A DNA stretch of 64,000 nt from an uncultured Bacilli bacterium. GTDB taxonomy: Bacteria > Bacillota_I > Bacilli_A > RF39 > UBA660. The stretch lies in contig CAKOLG010000001.1 in NCBI GenBank assembly GCA_934096175.1, positions 1 through 64,000 on the forward strand. The letters are read 5' to 3'. Shown here piece by piece: positions 39,902-49,275 of the stretch. The notes beneath the pieces were generated by a model. That model saw only the letters and a list, made by a program, of their open reading frames with translations. It ran no database searches and had not been told where the DNA came from. Position numbers and translations under genes: made by a program. Every line of letters begins with the position of its first letter. The first letter of the stretch is position 1.

Positions 39902-41023
39902 TTAGTTAATTAAATGGGCAAGTACTTCATCCATAAATTTATATAACATAGCTTTTCTACCGGCACGATCAAGATGAGTATTGTGCATATGATTACACAT
40001 AATAACAACTATCACATCTTTATCCAAATCCATCATAAAAATCGGCCCACAATATCCACTAAACGTAATTGAATTATCACTAAACATATCAGGTATAGAA
40101 TTTATTTTCTTTATAACACTACGGTAACGACATCCCATGTTATTAATTGTAATTAAATTTAAATTACTATTTAATTTTAAAGCTTCATCATACATAACAT
40201 TAATATCATCTTCTTTAACAATTGTCTTTAAATAATTATAATTATCTAAATTACAATCTCTGTGTTGTAACATTAAATTAACAGTTTCCTTTTTTAACAA
40301 ATTATAATGAAAAATACCAATTATAAATTTCATAAAATCACTTGCTGTTGTAAAAATTGCTGCGTGCCCTGTTGTTATTCCTAACTTTTTAGCATTTCGC
40401 GCTTTTGTATCATGAATTACACCAGGCGTAATATTTGTAATTACATCCCCACTTGCTGTCACCTCATAATTATTTGAAGCTGTATTTTTAGGATCTGGAT
40501 CAAAAGTTGTATTATCTAAATGCAAAGGTTTAAATATTTTATTTATACATAAATCACGATAACTAATTTTATAAATATTTTCTAATATCGTTGCTAAAAT
40601 TATATAATGAACATCTACATAAGTAGGAAAATCACTCTTTACATAAGCACTATACAATACTTTATAAAAGTCCTCTTTTGTTTCAACATTTCCTAAATAA
40701 CCATCAGTCCAAATATTTTGATTATGCGACAACAAATCTATAACTCTAACACTTTTTAAATTAACAAAATTACAATCTAAATCATATACATAATCATATA
40801 AATCCAACAATTTTTCTTCATAAGCCATATATACTAAAACAGCAGTAAACACTTTTGTTAATGAAGCAATATCGTATAACGTATTTGAAGTAGTTTTTTG
40901 TATAGTAGGTAAAATTTGTTTATTACCAATAACAAACTCCCTAACTATTCCATCTTTATAAGTTTCAATAACATAACCTGGCGAATGAATTTCTAAATAT
41001 TTATTAAAATCAATATTATTCAT
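39902..41023 (-). CDS. beta-lactamase-family serine hydrolase
   Basis: 373 residues. Class C fold with the nucleophile motif SLTK (Ser54-x-x-Lys57) in YDIASLTKVFTAVLVY. The usual Tyr-Ser/Ala-Asn site is Tyr-Val-Asp in TYVDVHYIILA. No signal peptide, so cytosolic and not a penicillin-binding protein in the usual sense; an esterase or peptidase is possible. Overlaps the DUF4177 gene by 8 bases. Confidence 0.85.
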   Translation of the reverse strand: MNNIDFNKYLEIHSPGYVIETYKDGIVREFVIGNKQILPTIQKTTSNTLYDIASLTKVFTAVLVYMAYEEKLLDLYDYVYDLDCNFVNLKSVRVIDLLSHNQNIWTDGYLGNVETKEDFYKVLYSAYVKSDFPTYVDVHYIILATILENIYKISYRDLCINKIFKPLHLDNTTFDPDPKNTASNNYEVTASGDVITNITPGVIHDTKARNAKKLGITTGHAAIFTTASDFMKFIIGIFHYNLLKKETVNLMLQHRDCNLDNYNYLKTIVKEDDINVMYDEALKLNSNLNLITINNMGCRYRSVIKKINSIPDMFSDNSITFSGYCGPIFMMDLDKDVIVVIMCNHMHNTHLDRAGRKAMLYKFMDEVLAHLIN

Positions 41024-41231
41024 CTTCCTCACTCTTTTCAAAAATCAAATCTATTTCCATTATTTCCCCACGGCCTCCTACTTTAACAGGGATGCTTCCA
41101 ACAAATCTCCATCCTTGTTTTGCCAACTCATTTATTAAACCTTTATAGCTCTCAATAATATAAATATTCCCCCTTAAAATATTATATTTTTTTAAATTAT
41201 ATTTAACTCTTTCATATCTATATTTATACAT
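41016..41231 (-). CDS. DUF4177 family protein
   Basis: 71 residues; short strands and the core LINELAKQGWRFVGSIPVKVGG, then IDLIFEK, as in DUF4177. Upstream of and overlapping the serine hydrolase. Role unknown. Confidence 0.75.
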   Translation of the reverse strand: MYKYRYERVKYNLKKYNILRGNIYIIESYKGLINELAKQGWRFVGSIPVKVGGRGEIMEIDLIFEKSEEDE

Positions 41232-41294
41232 AAATAATCTCCTTTAATTATTAATCATTTCTTTATAATTCTAACATTTTGCCCTAAAAAATGC

Positions 41295-41316
41295 TATAAT
41301 TAACTAGAGGTGTGAA
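41295..41316 (+). promoter_or_regulatory. promoter and SD of the zinc-ribbon gene
   Basis: Extended -10 TGCTATAAT (-10 at 41295-41300), then AGAGGTG before the ATG at 41319. Confidence 0.65.
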
Positions 41317-41318
41317 AC

Positions 41319-41915
41319 ATGTACTGTATAAAATGTGGAAATAAACTAGACTCCAATAATAACTTTTGTCCAAACTGCGGACAATCAACCAAACAAGAGA
41401 TGAACTATATCAAATATAACCAAGAAAAGCCCAAAACTAATGTTGGCGCAATTATCGTTACTATTATTTCTGGTTTCTTTTTCATCCTGCTCATTACAGT
41501 ACCTTGCTTAATTATTTTTTTCTTAATTGGAAACCATTTAAATGACGTTCAAACTTTAAATTACATTGAATTTGGCTACGATAATATTCCAACTATTTAT
41601 AATGTTATAGGTCCAAAAGATATATGCGATATATCAGACCAAAGTAACTTATACACCACAAAATATACATTAGTATATTGCAAAAATGAACTTAGTAAAG
41701 ACGATATCAATTACTACTTAAACTATTTAATAGAAAATGAATCTTTCACAGAAACTAATAACTTACTAGACCGAACAATTATTAAAGATTCTTATGATGA
41801 AAATTCCAAAATAATAGTCACAATAGATTATGAAGAAGAATCAATTACATATTACAAATACACCGATTATTCTCTTGACTCAAAAAATGATTTTGCAAAT
41901 AACGTGAGCATATAA
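41319..41915 (+). CDS. zinc-ribbon membrane protein
   Basis: 198 residues. N-terminal zinc ribbon CIKCGNKL...CPNCG (two CxxC), one membrane helix (about 45-70), and an outer domain of about 125 residues with a Cys pair (DICDIS, VYCKN). Of the zinc_ribbon_2 group found in many Firmicutes. Function unknown. Confidence 0.8.
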   Translation: MYCIKCGNKLDSNNNFCPNCGQSTKQEMNYIKYNQEKPKTNVGAIIVTIISGFFFILLITVPCLIIFFLIGNHLNDVQTLNYIEFGYDNIPTIYNVIGPKDICDISDQSNLYTTKYTLVYCKNELSKDDINYYLNYLIENESFTETNNLLDRTIIKDSYDENSKIIVTIDYEEESITYYKYTDYSLDSKNDFANNVSI

Positions 41916-41950
41916 AAAAAGTATTAAGAATAAAAACCTTAATACTTTTT
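41912..41950 (+). terminator. bidirectional terminator
   Basis: AAAAAAGTATTAAG, a 9-base loop, CTTAATACTTTTTT: an almost symmetrical stem with T and A runs that serves both convergent genes. Confidence 0.85.
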
Positions 41951-43170
41951 TATAAATTAAAATTACCATTTTTAAAAATTAGCTTTAAACCCTCATTAGT
42001 TTCTGCTTCAATATTTAAATCATCTGTTCCAATCATAAAATCTTGATGAATACTTCCTAGATTTAAACCTTTCTTAACAAGTTCTTCTGTTGATAAATTT
42101 TGATAATTTTCAAAAGTATCAGGGAATCCAGAGCCAACTGCCAAATGCGGTTTTGCATTCTCATCAAAAAGCGTTTCATGATAAACAATACCAGTTTGAG
42201 CAACCGGCGAATCTTTAGCAACCAAAGCAACCTCGCCCAAATAACAAGAATGTTCCTCTTTGAACAAACCGTTTTCTAAAACATCTTGCCCTTGCTTAGC
42301 GGTACAATCAACAGCCTTACCATTTTTAAAAGATATTGAAAAATCGTTTATACAACTACCATTGAAATAAAATGGTGTGGTTCCGTAAACTATTCCTTCT
42401 GTTTTTCTAGCATCAGGCGAAGTAAATACTTCAAAACTAGGACAATTAAACATTACATTACAACCATTTATCAGTCCTTTATCAATGCTTAACCAACGAT
42501 TACCTTGCGGAATTGTAACAACCAAATCTGTACCCAAAGAATTTGTATAATGCATAGTTTTAATTTGTAAACTGCTTAATCTTTTTGCATAATAATTAAG
42601 TTTTTCTTTATATTCTTCCCATGCTTTAACTGGATCATCCTTATCAGCCATACACATTTTTATAATCGCCAAATATAATTTTTTATAAGCCTCTTCATCA
42701 TTTCCGTACACAAATTTTGCCCATCTTTCATTAGGAACAGCAACTATAGTCCAAGGAAAAGTATGTCTAGAAACATTTTCTCTATAAAAAGGACAAGTTT
42801 TAAGTCTTTCCCTTATCATTTTATCAACTTTTTCTACCGGTACATCATCCATCAAACCTGGAACAGTAGAATTTAAAAATAAGATTGCTCCTCCTTTTTT
42901 AGCATATTCATCCCACGGAGACCTATCAATTAAAGGATTAACCTTTATATCATCTAACTCAGTATCTAATAAATAACTATGAATAGCATCTAAATCATTT
43001 ACATGAATAAGAACATCATTTACACCTAATTCCTTAGCTCTTTTAGCAACTCTTTTTGCAAATTCTATATGTTCATAAAAATCACAATGAATTAAAAGTG
43101 CATTTAATTTTGTGGCATCTAAACATCCTCTCAACATTAAATCAATATACTTTTCTTCCAACAAATCCAT
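41950..43170 (-). CDS. M29 family aminopeptidase (AmpS/PepS type)
   Basis: 406 residues. Metal ligands of the family: Glu in FEVFTSPD, Glu in LGEVALVA, His and Tyr in GIVYHETLFDENAKPH, and His-Gln-Asp in HQDFMIGTDDL. Two-metal aminopeptidase of the cytosol that trims N-terminal residues from peptides. SD GGAGG. Single gene. Confidence 0.92.
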   Translation of the reverse strand: MDLLEEKYIDLMLRGCLDATKLNALLIHCDFYEHIEFAKRVAKRAKELGVNDVLIHVNDLDAIHSYLLDTELDDIKVNPLIDRSPWDEYAKKGGAILFLNSTVPGLMDDVPVEKVDKMIRERLKTCPFYRENVSRHTFPWTIVAVPNERWAKFVYGNDEEAYKKLYLAIIKMCMADKDDPVKAWEEYKEKLNYYAKRLSSLQIKTMHYTNSLGTDLVVTIPQGNRWLSIDKGLINGCNVMFNCPSFEVFTSPDARKTEGIVYGTTPFYFNGSCINDFSISFKNGKAVDCTAKQGQDVLENGLFKEEHSCYLGEVALVAKDSPVAQTGIVYHETLFDENAKPHLAVGSGFPDTFENYQNLSTEELVKKGLNLGSIHQDFMIGTDDLNIEAETNEGLKLIFKNGNFNL

Positions 43171-43206
43171 ACATAACCTCCAATTGCTTCATTATTATAA
43201 CACAAT

Positions 43207-43238
43207 AAATAAAAAAAGATAGTAACTCATACTATCTC
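43207..43238 (-). terminator. terminator of the ART-phosphoesterase gene
   Basis: AGATAGTA TGAGT TACTATCT followed by T7 on the minus strand. Confidence 0.85.
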
Positions 43239-43239
43239 A

Positions 43240-44994
43240 TTAATGTATATTAGTATATTTTTTTATTGTATTATTTGGTAACTCTAACTTTAAAATACTT
43301 TGTTCCATTTGTTTCCTATCATATGGAACATCAATTTTAGAAATATCAAATCCATCATCTGTTTCAGTTAAAATAATATAAGATGCCATATCATTTTCTA
43401 ATCCACTATAACCCATGCCTGCTGCTCTTACATCATAAAATTCTGTTCCAGTAACAGAACATTTACCAAACCTATTAAAATGAACATGTCCCTGAATTAT
43501 AGTATCGTAATCACTAACTTGTCTCAACTGACTACCATCACAAAACAACGGATCATAAACATATGAAATATATCCTTGTAAATAAGGATTACTTAAAATA
43601 GTATTTTTATTCTTTGAAATAAAATCCTTTAACATACACAATCTTTGATAAGTCGATAAATTACCTTCAAAAGTTTTAAATCCTAAAACCGTTGCTATTT
43701 CATCCATCTGCTCCACGCTATTAGTATACATAAATTGATCATAAGGATTTAAAAGCTTTTCATTACAAGCCCTACCATAAATCAAAGTAGAATGTTTCGT
43801 AAAATCACACCTAACATCATTAGCAAAATGACATAGTGCAATTTTTTTACCACCTAAATTCAATTCTATACAATGTGCCATACTTTTAAGCATTTCCTTT
43901 TGATAACTTGTAATTTGTTTACTCATCCACTCTATGTTCATAGCTTTATCAACAGTCATATATGAAGCAAAAGGTTTTAAGCCTATATTAATATGATCCT
44001 CATAGTTTCCAGCAATACTTTTAACGTCATATACATCTAATAAATCTAAAACTTCCTTAGGATTTGGTCCTAAACCAATATTATCTCCTAAAGAATAAAT
44101 TTCTTTTATACCTTTAGATTTTATACTTTCAAGAATTGCTTCAGTTGGTTCCAATAATCCATGTGAATCCGTAAATATTGCAATTCTTCTTGGTTTCTCA
44201 TTTTTCTTTTCTAAAATTGAAACATTTCCCATTTTACCACCCATGCTTCTACTATCTGATTTATCTAATATATCCAAAATAAATCTGTTCACAAATTGTG
44301 GCTCACTACGTGATTTTTCCTCTAAATTTTTTTGCATTTCCTTCATAAGTGGTTCTAAAAACATTGATTCTTGATTAAATTCAGTTAACACTTTTACGTG
44401 TTGCAAATCCGGATTTAAAAGTTCTTCTAAACTTACTCCCAAATCTTCTGGTTTTATATCTAAACCTTGACTAATTAAAAAATCATATATTTGCTTAAAA
44501 TTACCAAATTTAAAACAACCTATAATTTCATCCTTGCCTATATAATCTGGAATTAAATATTCATACTCAAAATCACAAAAACTTTTAAAACTATATACAT
44601 CTTCAACCGGTACACGAACAACATATATTCGACCTCCATTAGCAAACGAAGCAGCTGTTAATAAATTTGTAGTTGTCGAAATAAATTGGCCTGAACCATC
44701 AAACATTTGCGAAAACGCCGCAACTACCGGATTTGCATTCGTATTTTCGATAGTTTTTTTATCAGTATATTTAATCGTATAAAAGCCTGATTCTTGACCA
44801 AAAGCGGCACCTCTTAATAAATATGCATAACCATCTTTTATAAACTTATCACTTAATTTAGGTCCTAATATACGCTCATCTAGTTTATCACTAAAATTAC
44901 TACTTCTTTTAGGATATCCTTTTAAAACCTTTTTTATTTCTCCTTTAAACACTTTTTTAGGATTAAATAATAATTCACTTGGTTTATCTTTCAT
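43240..44994 (-). CDS. fusion of an ADP-ribosyltransferase-like domain and a calcineurin-like phosphoesterase
   Basis: 584 residues. N-terminal part (about 45-165) has the ART-fold R-S-E layout: Arg61 in YLLRGAA, Ser106-Thr-Thr-Thr in FISTTTNLLTAASFA, strand GRIYVVRVPVEDVY, then Glu143-x-Glu145 in EYEYLIPDYI. The C-terminal part (270-540) is a class III phosphoesterase of the MJ0936/YfcE type: DSHG (Asp276, His278), GDNIGLGP (Asp304), GNYED (Asn330), His389, GHVH (His503, His505). It would need Mn or similar metals. No signal peptide. Own -35/-10 and own terminator. The ART call is a motif match, not proved; the phosphoesterase call is firm. Confidence 0.75.
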   Translation of the reverse strand: MKDKPSELLFNPKKVFKGEIKKVLKGYPKRSSNFSDKLDERILGPKLSDKFIKDGYAYLLRGAAFGQESGFYTIKYTDKKTIENTNANPVVAAFSQMFDGSGQFISTTTNLLTAASFANGGRIYVVRVPVEDVYSFKSFCDFEYEYLIPDYIGKDEIIGCFKFGNFKQIYDFLISQGLDIKPEDLGVSLEELLNPDLQHVKVLTEFNQESMFLEPLMKEMQKNLEEKSRSEPQFVNRFILDILDKSDSRSMGGKMGNVSILEKKNEKPRRIAIFTDSHGLLEPTEAILESIKSKGIKEIYSLGDNIGLGPNPKEVLDLLDVYDVKSIAGNYEDHINIGLKPFASYMTVDKAMNIEWMSKQITSYQKEMLKSMAHCIELNLGGKKIALCHFANDVRCDFTKHSTLIYGRACNEKLLNPYDQFMYTNSVEQMDEIATVLGFKTFEGNLSTYQRLCMLKDFISKNKNTILSNPYLQGYISYVYDPLFCDGSQLRQVSDYDTIIQGHVHFNRFGKCSVTGTEFYDVRAAGMGYSGLENDMASYIILTETDDGFDISKIDVPYDRKQMEQSILKLELPNNTIKKYTNIH

Positions 44995-45018
44995 AAAAAT
45001 TCCCCTTAATCAGGAAAT

Positions 45019-45047
45019 ATAATACAATTCATTTTAAATTTTAGCAA
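45019..45047 (-). promoter_or_regulatory. promoter of the ART-phosphoesterase gene
   Basis: -35 TTGCTA (45042-45047), a 17-base spacer, and -10 TATTAT (45019-45024); SD AAGGGGA follows. Confidence 0.6.
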
Positions 45048-45058
45048 ATTTTCCCTCA

Positions 45059-45083
45059 AAAAAAAGCATAAAAACTATGCTAT
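45059..45083 (-). terminator. terminator of the 186-residue gene
   Basis: AGCATA GTTTT TATGCT followed by T7 on the minus strand. Confidence 0.75.
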
Positions 45084-45643
45084 TATATTTTAAAATTAAT
45101 CGTTGCCTCTTCTTGATTTTCAGGAACAAATTTTTCCGCAAAGTACGCATCCATAAATTCATCAATCGGAAAATCTTCTTTTTGCATCTGTGTTTTCAAA
45201 GCTCTAACCTTTCTTATACCTGAAGAAAGTTGGCCAAAATACTCCGAACTTTTTTCTGAATCAGCTAAATTTTTTTCTTTTTCAAAAAGTGTTTTACTAA
45301 AATATTCTCTTAGTATGCCAAAACAATGACCTTTTTCTACTTCATTTATTTTACCTTCACTAGCTTCACTTTCAATTATAACTGCTGCACGTTCGTAAGC
45401 AGTATTTAGCTCTTCTTCTGTAAAAGGAATATTTTTGTATCGGCGATTAACATCTACACCAAATTTTTCATTCAAATATTGAGCACCTTTTTTAGCCTGA
45501 TAACAATATTGAAAATCTTCTTCAAATTTTCTAATTACTTCTTCACTAAAACCTTTTTCTATCAACCTTTGTTTCACCCATTCCTGTTGATTTTCTGCAC
45601 TAATCAGAGAACGAGCCATCGCTTTTAAATCTTCTTTTACCAT
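45083..45643 (-). CDS. unknown helical protein
   Basis: 186 residues. The ATG at 45643 has GGTGAT eight bases before it. Predicted mostly helical (EEVIRKFEEDFQYCYQAKKGAQYLNEKFGV, then an EKEKNLADSEKSSEYFGQL stretch). Upstream of the ART-phosphoesterase gene, but a terminator and promoter lie between. Not recognised; a partner role is only a guess. Confidence 0.6.
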   Translation of the reverse strand: MVKEDLKAMARSLISAENQQEWVKQRLIEKGFSEEVIRKFEEDFQYCYQAKKGAQYLNEKFGVDVNRRYKNIPFTEEELNTAYERAAVIIESEASEGKINEVEKGHCFGILREYFSKTLFEKEKNLADSEKSSEYFGQLSSGIRKVRALKTQMQKEDFPIDEFMDAYFAEKFVPENQEEATINFKI

Positions 45644-45696
45644 TAGTATCACCATTATAAATATAACATATAAATAAAATTATGCTAACAAATTTA

Positions 45697-47214
45697 TTAA
45701 CTATTTACATAAAATAAATATGCATTATACTCTTCTTTTTCAAACAAATAAACATCATCATATACCAAAGTATAATTATCAAATAAATAAGGAACTTTTC
45801 TTCTTACATTATCCAAACTATCTTTAGTATAATACAAAACAAACATTACATTTCTATTAACAACATTATATTTCATATCATCTAAATTATCCGGGAATTT
45901 ATCATATGGAATATTTTGTACCTCAAAAAACTTTGTATTTGGAACAATTCCCGTAGTTGTATATAATCCAGCATCTAAATATCCCATATTAAGCAAAGTT
46001 GGATTATCATAGTTATTAATATATTCAGCATATTTAAATTGAAACATTTTATTTTTATCTAAAAAAATCATTTCCTTATAATTAGCACCACTATAACATA
46101 AACACATACAAACAATAAAAACTAATAAATAAATTAAATTAGCAAATTTCATTTCAACAATTTTATCAATATATTTCTTTAACCAACCACTTATACCTAA
46201 AATAGCTATAATTAAAAATATCAATAAAGGCAACATATAATACCTATAAAAATGTAATCCCCAAAATAATCCTAATGAAAAAATAACAAGAATTCCAATA
46301 AAACTCATTTTTTCATAATTATCCATTTTTAATTTACATAAATAAAAAGGCAATAATATAATACCAAAATATACTAAATAACCATTATCTAATAAAGAAC
46401 TAAAAACACCTTTAAAAACTTTATTAAACCTTGACCCAATACTTATAACCTCATTATAAGCAGTCATATTAATTATAAAATAATCATTAATAAAATCTTT
46501 AATCGCTCCATTAACTCCCAAATAAATTAGTGAAATTATAACCGGTTCACTCATGCCTAACAAAAATACACCACAAGCACAAAAGGCTTTTTTAAATGAC
46601 TTTTTTCTAATAAAATCAAAAAAGATAAACATCATAAAAGCAAACCAAAAGCCTAAAAAAGTATATTTTATTAACAAAATAACTCCCGCTATAAAGCCAT
46701 TAATAAATAACTGCTTATAAGAAAGTTCTTTATCTTTAAAATGTTTTAAATAATAATATAAAGTTATTGCAAAAAAAGGCAAGCAAAATTCTTCACAAGA
46801 ACCGCCATGTACAAAAGAAACACTAGTTGTAATTAAAACTGCTATAATAGGTAAAAATATATAACTATATTTATTCTTAAAAAATAAAACTATAATCTTA
46901 TGTACAAAATATAAAAAAACTGTAAAGAATAATACTTCTAAAATAAATACACCATGAAAACTCTTAGGACTAAATAAATAGCCTATACCATAAATAAAAT
47001 ATAATATTAATCCCTTCTGTTCAAAAATATCTTTATATGGTACTACACCATTAAACATACTTTTACCAACCGTAAAAAAAGCATTAGCATCAACCCAATC
47101 ATTTAATGGATATAAAAATGAATTTTTACTAGTAATTAATAACGTCAAAAACGCTAAAATTAAACAATAAAGACAAATTATATTTTTTTTAAAAAATTTT
47201 AAAGTTTTATTCAT
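45697..47214 (-). CDS. multi-pass GT-C (GT39-like) glycosyltransferase
   Basis: About 505 residues, ten or more membrane helices. The first outside loop has DWVDANAFFTVGKSMFNGVVPYKDIFEQKG, the acidic catalytic loop of GT-C enzymes. Probably uses a polyprenyl-phosphate sugar made by the adjacent GT2 (8-base overlap) to decorate a wall polymer or protein (inference from the pair). Confidence 0.8.
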   Translation of the reverse strand: MNKTLKFFKKNIICLYCLILAFLTLLITSKNSFLYPLNDWVDANAFFTVGKSMFNGVVPYKDIFEQKGLILYFIYGIGYLFSPKSFHGVFILEVLFFTVFLYFVHKIIVLFFKNKYSYIFLPIIAVLITTSVSFVHGGSCEEFCLPFFAITLYYYLKHFKDKELSYKQLFINGFIAGVILLIKYTFLGFWFAFMMFIFFDFIRKKSFKKAFCACGVFLLGMSEPVIISLIYLGVNGAIKDFINDYFIINMTAYNEVISIGSRFNKVFKGVFSSLLDNGYLVYFGIILLPFYLCKLKMDNYEKMSFIGILVIFSLGLFWGLHFYRYYMLPLLIFLIIAILGISGWLKKYIDKIVEMKFANLIYLLVFIVCMCLCYSGANYKEMIFLDKNKMFQFKYAEYINNYDNPTLLNMGYLDAGLYTTTGIVPNTKFFEVQNIPYDKFPDNLDDMKYNVVNRNVMFVLYYTKDSLDNVRRKVPYLFDNYTLVYDDVYLFEKEEYNAYLFYVNS

Positions 47215-48169
47215 CTTTTTTCTCCAATAAATTATGTTCAATGATATACCTTGGTCTAGCTTTAGTTTCATTATATATTTTTCCTACATATTCACCAATA
47301 ATACCAACTGATATCATTTGTAAAGCCCCTAAAAACCATAATGAAATTGTTATAAAAGTCCACCCATCAACAGTATTCCCAGTAACTTTTTGTATTAATG
47401 CATAAATCATAATACATATACTTATTAACAATATCAAAAAACCTTGTATACAAATAAAACGTAATGGTTTTACACTAAATGAAGTAATACCATCCCAAGC
47501 AAAAGATAACATCTTTTTCAAAGGATATTTACTCTCACCAGCAAACCTTTCACTTCTCTCATAATATACTATTGTCGATTTAAAACCTATTAGAGGAAAA
47601 ATTCCTCTTAAAAATAAATTAACTTCCTTAAAATTAGCAAAATTATCTAATACTCTCTTACTAGTCAAACGAAAATCAGCATGATTATAAACAACATCTA
47701 CTCCCATAAAATTCATAAATTTATAAAATCCCTGTGCTGTTGTTCTCTTAAAGAAAGTATCTTTTTCCCTTGAAGATCTTACACCATAGACCACATCAGC
47801 ATTATTTTTAAAATATTCATCTAACATCTTATCTATAGCATTAATATCATCTTGTAAATCAGCATCCATTGAGATTATTACATCTGCATATTCTTTAGCA
47901 GTTAACAACCCAGCAACCAAGGCGTTTTGATGCCCTCTATTACGTGATAATGATATTCCTGTAAAATTATCATATTCTTGAGCATATTTTAAAATAAGTT
48001 CCCATGTTTTATCTTTTGATCCATCATTAACATACAAAACTTTACTTTTCTTTGATATTACCTTATTTTTAATTAACGTTTGAAACTTTTCATTCAATCT
48101 TTTAGTAGTTTCATTTAATACTGCTTCTTCATTATAACAAGGTATTACCATATATAAGATATTTTTCAT
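47207..48169 (-). CDS. GT2 family polyprenyl-phosphate glycosyltransferase
   Basis: 320 residues. GT-A domain with VIPCYNEEAVL, ISMDADLQDD (DxD) and KFMNF...VYNHADFRL; two membrane helices at the C-terminus (about 230-300). Like GtrB/DPM1, it transfers a sugar to undecaprenyl phosphate. The next gene is the GT-C partner. Confidence 0.9.
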   Translation of the reverse strand: MKNILYMVIPCYNEEAVLNETTKRLNEKFQTLIKNKVISKKSKVLYVNDGSKDKTWELILKYAQEYDNFTGISLSRNRGHQNALVAGLLTAKEYADVIISMDADLQDDINAIDKMLDEYFKNNADVVYGVRSSREKDTFFKRTTAQGFYKFMNFMGVDVVYNHADFRLTSKRVLDNFANFKEVNLFLRGIFPLIGFKSTIVYYERSERFAGESKYPLKKMLSFAWDGITSFSVKPLRFICIQGFLILLISICIMIYALIQKVTGNTVDGWTFITISLWFLGALQMISVGIIGEYVGKIYNETKARPRYIIEHNLLEKKDE

Positions 48170-48222
48170 CGAACTTCACCCACCACCATATTACCACATT
48201 TATTAATAAAAAGATATTTATA

Positions 48223-48247
48223 AAAAAAAGTATCATGTCCGATACTC
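48223..48247 (-). terminator. terminator of the 311-residue membrane protein
   Basis: AGTATC GGACAT GATACT followed by T7 on the minus strand. Confidence 0.8.
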
Positions 48248-49183
48248 TTATTCTATAATATCTATATTTTTGACTAACATAACATTATTATCACTATCAA
48301 GTAACATTACCATGTCAAAAGAATAATTACTATTTTCAGCTTCATCATCTCTAGATACACAATCATTTAAATTATCATTACAAAAATAACTAATGTTAAT
48401 CATATAACTATCAGCATATATAATACCATCATACTTATATAAACCATAATTTTTTATTAATTCTATATTAAATAAACGCAATTTATCAACATTTATTTTA
48501 CCATTACTAATATAATAATTTTTTACTTTATCTATATAATCTTTTTTTAATTCATTATAATATTCACCTGTATTTTTAAAAGTTTTAACATCATAAACTT
48601 CATTATTTCTATTAATTGAAACATATAGCCTTACATTTAATTGATTTTCAGTTTCCTTTAACTTTTTAAAACAAGTATCTGAACCATCAACACACAAATA
48701 ACTAAAATCAACTAAATAATCACTGCCGCCTTTATCATTATATTCATCAAATTTAATATTAGTAATATCTAATTTAACTAAATTAGTTTCATCTAATATT
48801 TTTTTCTTTTTAACATAAGTCATAAAATTTCTATAAAATACATCTTTAAAACTATTTGAGCTAAAATCATCTGTACATGATTTACCATCAATAATTCCTT
48901 TATAAATTTCCCCATTATCACAATATAAAGCTTTATAACCAATACCCTTATAAAGGGTTCCATAATCAACTTTTTCTTTCAATGCCAAATAAGGTTTTTT
49001 ATCCATAAAATTAACCATAGCGAAATCAACAACAAAACAAAGTAACACACCAATAACTAAAAAAGCTAAAAAACTTATCAATATATGCTTCCATTTTGCT
49101 TTTCTATAAGCTTTTAACACAGCTTTCTTATCATTTGTATTCACTCCGTAAGTATAATTTGGTTTTAATTCTTTATTATTCAC
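48248..49183 (-). CDS. unknown membrane-anchored protein
   Basis: About 311 residues from the GTG at 49183 (VNNKELKPNYTYG). One helix at about 35-58 (HILISFLAFLVIGVLLCFVVDFA), then a large outside part with two similar repeats (DYLVDFSYLCVDGSDTC and DSYMINISYFCNDNLNDC), each with a Cys pair. The promoter at 49202-49207 lies inside the longer frame, which settles the start. SD AGGGTGAT. Not recognised. Confidence 0.65.
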   Translation of the reverse strand: MNNKELKPNYTYGVNTNDKKAVLKAYRKAKWKHILISFLAFLVIGVLLCFVVDFAMVNFMDKKPYLALKEKVDYGTLYKGIGYKALYCDNGEIYKGIIDGKSCTDDFSSNSFKDVFYRNFMTYVKKKKILDETNLVKLDITNIKFDEYNDKGGSDYLVDFSYLCVDGSDTCFKKLKETENQLNVRLYVSINRNNEVYDVKTFKNTGEYYNELKKDYIDKVKNYYISNGKINVDKLRLFNIELIKNYGLYKYDGIIYADSYMINISYFCNDNLNDCVSRDDEAENSNYSFDMVMLLDSDNNVMLVKNIDIIE

Positions 49184-49201
49184 TAATATCACCCTAACAC
49201 T

Positions 49202-49210
49202 ATTATAACA
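49202..49210 (-). promoter_or_regulatory. extended -10 promoter
   Basis: Minus strand TGTTATAAT, -10 at 49202-49207, 19 bases before the GTG start. Confidence 0.6.
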
Positions 49211-49275
49211 ACAAAAAAAATCTAATATTTCAAAAATTATAAAAAAAGTAAACATTATGTCTACTTTTTAAAACT

